Part shown: one piece after another, positions 59,401 to 64,000 of the stretch | Numbering within the stretch: the stretch's first letter is position 1 | How the letters are laid out: every line of letters begins with the position of its first letter | The notes under the pieces: model-generated | The model's database searches: none | The model's input: only the letters and a program-made list of their open reading frames with translations | What the model was told of the DNA's origin: nothing | Assembly: GCA_033026295.1 (NCBI GenBank) | Contig: CM065171.1 | Location: 2,755,457-2,819,456, forward strand | Reading direction: 5' to 3' | Source of the DNA: Channa striata | Lineage: Eukaryota; Chordata; Actinopteri; Anabantiformes; Channidae | DNA length: 64,000 nt | Translations under genes and position numbers: made by a program

Positions 59401-61464
59401 GAACCCCTAAATGATTTCTCCTTGCCTGGAAAGTTTTGTCGTTTTATTGTAATTGAAAGTTTTATTGTGATTATCATACGACAAACACTTGATGCACTGT
59501 GCAAAGCACTGGCTACGTTAAGCAGGGATAATATTCATATACCAGTAGTCAAACCAGCTTGTGGACATGTGGGGACTGGGAGAATGAAGGACAAATGACT
59601 TTATGGTATTATAAACAACACACATCTGAAACAACTGCACCCTGCATAAACTATGATGCTTCTCTCTCTCCTGTCAAACTTGTTGTTCACATCTCTGTTG
59701 ACACAGGTGTGAAATCATCGTTTCACCGTATGAAACGCTGATATTTAGTGACTCTGCGTGTCAGCGGGTGTGTGGTCTGTCCTACTGCAGATGCATCCTA
59801 TTCATTCCGCTGTCAGGCTGAACCTTCCACTCCTTCCTCCCTTCTAGCTGAGACTGTGAGGCTTCTGTTGGTCTGCAGAGTCCTCCTTGAGTCGTGAGGT
59901 TACAGTGCACTTTCCCACACATCCTTCCACGGAGACCTCATTCAAGCCTTCTGCACCAAATCACACCTCCAGCTGTCCTCCCTTCTGTCACTGCTTTCAG
60001 CTGGCCATTCCATCGTTAGAACAATATTGTGAGATTTCAGCCTTTTTAATCAGACGCGTAGGAGTGTCTGTATTTCCACGAGTTCTTCCAGTTTAGTTCG
60101 CTACATGCACACGTCCTTTTTCATTTTGGTCATATGTCATAGTCTCTGCTGTTTCATTAAAAGTACTAAACTCGGAGAGTCGTGATTTCATGATTTTATT
60201 TTTATTTTACTCTGCATTTAATTGTACATGTCAGATGTATGTGAAATGTAAAACAGTCGTCTGGCCAGTCATTTTGTGAAACAAATTAAAAAAAAAAGAG
60301 TTGTGAGAAAACAGTAAGAGACATCAAATTTGTAATTATTTAGGTGATTCTTGTGAACTGAAGATAACTGCCTCTTCCATTACAGATACGTTTCATTTTC
60401 TGGCCCTTTTTAACCCAAATGCTCCACACAAATCTCTCAAGCTACTAATTTGTGTGCACATTTTCACCTGTGGTGAGCTATATTCTAACACCTGCATACA
60501 AACATTTACATTGACCATATGTCGATATTTCACAATTAGTTTAGTGTGTTAGTATGCTAACATTTGCCTTCTTTGTTTTTTAACCTTCATTTGAGCTGCT
60601 ATAATTCTGCTTGGGCGTCATATCTTAAAAAGCCAACCTTTGCTAATTAAAAGTTAATGTAGTTCAGAGGCTAATGTAGAGGTGAGATCAAGAATCACTG
60701 ATTTAAATAATTTTTTTAAAAAGTCATAATTATAAGATAAGTAGTTGCATCCTGGTAAAAGGCACTTTGGTATGCACGGAAGTAAGTGAATGCATCACCA
60801 TTCGCAGGCACTGGAGACTTCAATATGCAACATTTAGGAATTAAGCTGGCTGTGACCAGTAACATCAATGCACATCAAATTATTTCTGTCATCATACAAA
60901 TGCTGTTCTGTGAGTCTGTGTCATGGGAGGCTTTACAGGCTGATACTGTAAACCTGATCCAGGTAATAAGAAGCGGGCCGGGAAGGGAAAGTCGGAAAAC
61001 AAACAGGGCAGCAGAGGCACAATGAGATAAGTTATGGGTCATATCTGCTAAAATATTTGAAAAATGTTGCATAGTGTAGCTTTAAGTACATGCGGCATAT
61101 GAGTGAATGCACTCATATTCAACTAGTCTGTTCTGTTCAGTACAAAACTATAATATAAAAGCACTGTAGTATCTGGACTTTTGCAGTATTTACACGTAAC
61201 TCCGGAGCCTTTTCTTCCCGGTGGGCCACATTTTCTCTTTCTCATTATTTTACCCGCACTGATCGGCGAAGCTGACTCCACGTTCCATCACTGAGTGGAA
61301 ACGTCCACGCATGCAAGGACAGGCTTCTGGAGTCGAATTTAGCAAACACATATTATCTATCAGCAACATAAGAAAATAATTAGAATCAGGGTCAGTGCTA
61401 CAAACCCTTATCAGTCAAACCCCAATGCACACACAGCACATGATAGTTTGAGGGGCAATGTCCA

Positions 61465-61500
<36 letters not shown>

Positions 61501-61696
61501 GTTCCAGTCATCAGCGAGTGTAACACACAACCATCAAACGAGCAAATGTAAAACCCATCAATCGCTGGCTCCAGTTAATGTCGTCACAGTTACGTAACCT
61601 GCACATGGAATTATTTTGTTGTTCCTCCCCTTCTCCTCATGGCAGCCTCGGTCCTGACGTCAAAAGCTCAGGCTCCATCACGTAACAGGCCGCAAC
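59401..61696. other. Intergenic, no gene seen
   Basis: Mostly unremarkable sequence with a (GT)n run at 61470-61499. CTTAAAGCTACAGTAAGTTA at 59110 and its inverted counterpart GCATAGTGTAGCTTTAAG at 61068-61085 may be the ends of a large non-autonomous transposon. A minus-strand AATAAA near 60196 could end the 3' UTR of a gene starting further right. Confidence 0.4.
61470..61499. repeat. (GT)n microsatellite
   Basis: About 15 GT units. Confidence 0.95.
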
Positions 61697-61738
61697 CTAG
61701 ATGGTGGCATCTATGAAGTCTCGCTTGGCAAGTCCTCT
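61697..61738 (-). other. Candidate last coding exon of an unidentified minus-strand gene
   Basis: After the acceptor ACCTTTTCAG (61739-61748 on the minus strand) the frame reads RGLAKRDFIDATI and stops with TAG at 61697-61699. The short, clean, basic/acidic peptide and good acceptor suggest a real 3' terminal exon whose upstream exons lie right of, or unseen in, the window. I do not recognise the protein. A chance match is possible because only 13 codons are involved. Confidence 0.35.
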
Positions 61739-62630
61739 CTGAAAAGGTAAAACAAAGGTCTAAAGTTAGGAACAGACATGATCATGGTAAAAAAAAAGAT
61801 AACCGGAATATTTATTCTTTTCTTGTTACTGGTACTGGTGTTGCGTTGGCCGTGCCTGCTAGTTTGTATCTAAAGAAATGGACATGCTGCTGTCACGCTG
61901 AGGCTTCAGCTCACAATGAATCATCTAAAAATGTTTTTTTGCTCACTTGAACATTGACCCACCACTCTGACCAACACACATCAGACCAAGTTGAAGTACA
62001 TTTTTAGTTTCATAAACAGAAAAATTCTGCATGAATGTGTTTTTCAATTAATAATTACACATGAGAAACAAAAACAGGTCAGAAGATTTGCACTAATAAT
62101 CCTGAATCCTTTTGAAAATTCTAAACAATAAATAATAAAAACGTCAAATTTAAATTTTTTGTTTATTTCCTGTTAGTGACCTCTCTTGTTTTATTGATCT
62201 TTGACTATCTATAATCAGTTTTAAATTATTTTTACCCTTCACATTTCCTGTTGTTGCCTTTCCTGTCATTGGTCACTTTGAATTGGACGACCACGTATGA
62301 AAGGATAATACAAATAAGGTTTGATGAAAATGTTCCCATTAGTCTTTAGATCTTTTCTATTTGGAAATAACTATGAACGTTTCAGACAAAGGAAAGTCTA
62401 ATAAATGTCAGACTATCTTCATTTTTTCATTTAATATTATTTTCTAGTTTGTCTAATGGCTGGTTTCACTCACATATTTTGTATTGGACAGAAGCAAGTG
62501 AAGTTTTATGTGATCAGCTCAAAACTGAGGACAAACAACATCATATCTATGAACGCAATGACTTCACCACAGCCACTCAGCAGACAGATAAACACATTAT
62601 CTGTTTGTGGTGTCAGGTTCAATCTTAGCC

Positions 62631-62670
<40 letters not shown>

Positions 62671-64000
62671 TTTCTGTAGTTGCGTGGATACATTTTAGTT
62701 CAAAACCAGCATTGTGAGGACTTTTTAGCATGCAAGAGCACTGGAGTCTTCAGTGACTGCCAAGTCCACTTATCCAAACTCTTCTTTTAATCGTCCCAGA
62801 ACACACAAAAGAGACCAGCCCAAAGTGTCTTAGCCAAATTCTCCGCATTCCAGCAGGAAGCGGTCACTCAAACACTGAAACAACACAGGCCAGACCTCAG
62901 GTCAGATAGAGCAACGTGGAGCCGTCCGAAGATAAAACATGGATTCTCAAAGGAATGCTGTGGGTGCTGTTACCATTTAGACACAATGACAGCGTTCCTC
63001 GTGTTGTAGTTATACAGCAGATCCGTAAAACACACTAACACAATCCTGTTAGCCACTCACTTGGTTGTATTTGAACGTATTTTTTCAGATGACAGCTTTG
63101 ATTGTTTGTTCAGCTACTGATGTTGCGCTCCGGCTTCTTGTTGACCGGCTTTGTTTGCTGCACATCTGGCCCTGTGGCTCAGTTCCAAGGTACAATATGA
63201 AATAGGTCTCTGGAGATGATGAACCGACAGAGAAATATCAACCAACTTTACAATTTCTCTCAGTTTACAAGGGTTCCAAGATTTAACATGAGCATTTCAT
63301 CAGCGTTATCCGTTCACCAAGTGACCCTGTGTATTGTGATAATGTAATTGTGCTCTCTTGGTTTGTCCAACCAAAATATGGAAGTTTATCTTTTAGATCC
63401 ATCTGAACAATAGAAAAAAAGTCCCTCTTAATTGTGTCACGACAGAAGCTAAAGATACTATGAATAAGTGAATGATTCTGCGTCTCCCCCCCTCCCACTC
63501 AGTGTCAGCTGGAACAGGCTCCCAAACTCTAAGTTCACCGCCCCCTTAATGATGGGTTACGGTTATTGGATGGGTGGATCCTGAGGATTATTAAACCCAT
63601 AAAACTCAAGTATCCTGACTTCATTACTATCCACTTTAACAAGAAACATATTTTGTGCATCACAGATTAACTTAGTGTGAATATTCCTTTCTCCCTACCT
63701 TCCACATTCCTTTCCAATTTGATGTTAAGCAGAAATGCTGGTTGTGAATAAAATGTCTAAATGTTTAGAGTAAAACAGCCGCCTCAGCACTGATTTCCTA
63801 ATGTGTAAGATGACAGATTGATAGCCACCCTCATCATAGACAAGGGTTTAGTAACTCGACAGTGAAATTGCTATCAGCTTCAGAGAAAATATTTGAATTT
63901 GCACAGCCAAGGATCCCTGGATAAAGCCCGGTAAAAGTTAACGCGGTCCAGGGAGGAAGCGGTCCAACAGGAAGAGAGGAAGGGAGGTCAAGGAGGATTT
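61739..64000. other. Right end of window, no gene seen
   Basis: AT-rich in 61900-62450, a (GT)n run at 62633-62669 and a repeat-like stretch near 63490-63600 (CAGCTGGAACAGGCTCCC). If a minus-strand gene ends at 61697, this is its intron. No second exon could be supported. Confidence 0.4.
62633..62669. repeat. (GT)n microsatellite
   Basis: About 18 GT units. Confidence 0.95.

Noticed and set aside
63085..63200. Plus-strand exon-like stretch after TTTTTTCAG, starting ATGACAGC
   Set aside because: No downstream donor in phase and no recognisable protein.

Overview
The window is nuclear DNA of a ray-finned fish. Its genes have many exons with GT-AG introns, it is rich in (CA)n/(GT)n microsatellites, and it carries typical teleost repeats: tRNA-derived SINEs, L2-like and RTE-like LINEs, Tc1/mariner and hAT elements. 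A percomorph-like teleost is an inference from repeat style; I cannot name the species.

Six protein-coding genes can be reconstructed exon by exon. From left to right they are: ubap1l (minus; 3' exons run off the left edge), pdcd7 (minus), spg21 (plus), shcbp1 (minus), tssc4 (plus) and ano9 (plus). pdcd7/spg21 and shcbp1/tssc4 are head-to-head pairs; spg21 and shcbp1 are convergent. In human, UBAP1L, PDCD7 and SPG21 lie on 15q22, SHCBP1 on 16q and TSSC4 and ANO9 on 11p15.5, so this block joins segments that are separate in human.

1-10 kb: ubap1l (ESCRT-I adaptor-like) and pdcd7 (U11/U12 snRNP 59K protein), with one unexplained terminal-exon candidate between them. 10-20 kb: spg21 (maspardin), complete, with a LINE fragment in its last intron. 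21.7-29.1 kb: shcbp1 (cytokinesis factor), complete except for a one-base insertion in exon 4; its promoter carries a CCAAT/CCAAT/CHR arrangement typical of cell-cycle genes. Its intron 7 holds an RTE-like LINE in which a 15-bp coding motif has expanded into a minisatellite. 30-34 kb: tssc4 (U5 snRNP assembly factor), coding sequence in one exon. 34-37 kb: intergenic, with an L2-like LINE. 37.6-55.4 kb: ano9, a complete 24-exon anoctamin whose introns carry two hAT elements with perfect 8-bp target duplications, two Tc1-like elements and a solo Tc1 end. 55.4-64 kb: no intact gene. It holds a frameshifted relic of a carnitine acetyltransferase gene, a dispersed direct repeat, generic repeats, and a possible last exon of an unidentified minus-strand gene near 61.7 kb.

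I found no operon, CRISPR array, rRNA, free-standing tRNA gene or gene cluster that looks like a new biological system. The more unusual signals are the shcbp1 frameshift, the LINE-born minisatellite, the crat relic, a possible alternative last exon of pdcd7, a cysteine-rich loop and a GC-AG intron in ano9, and an 18-bp perfect inverted repeat near tssc4.
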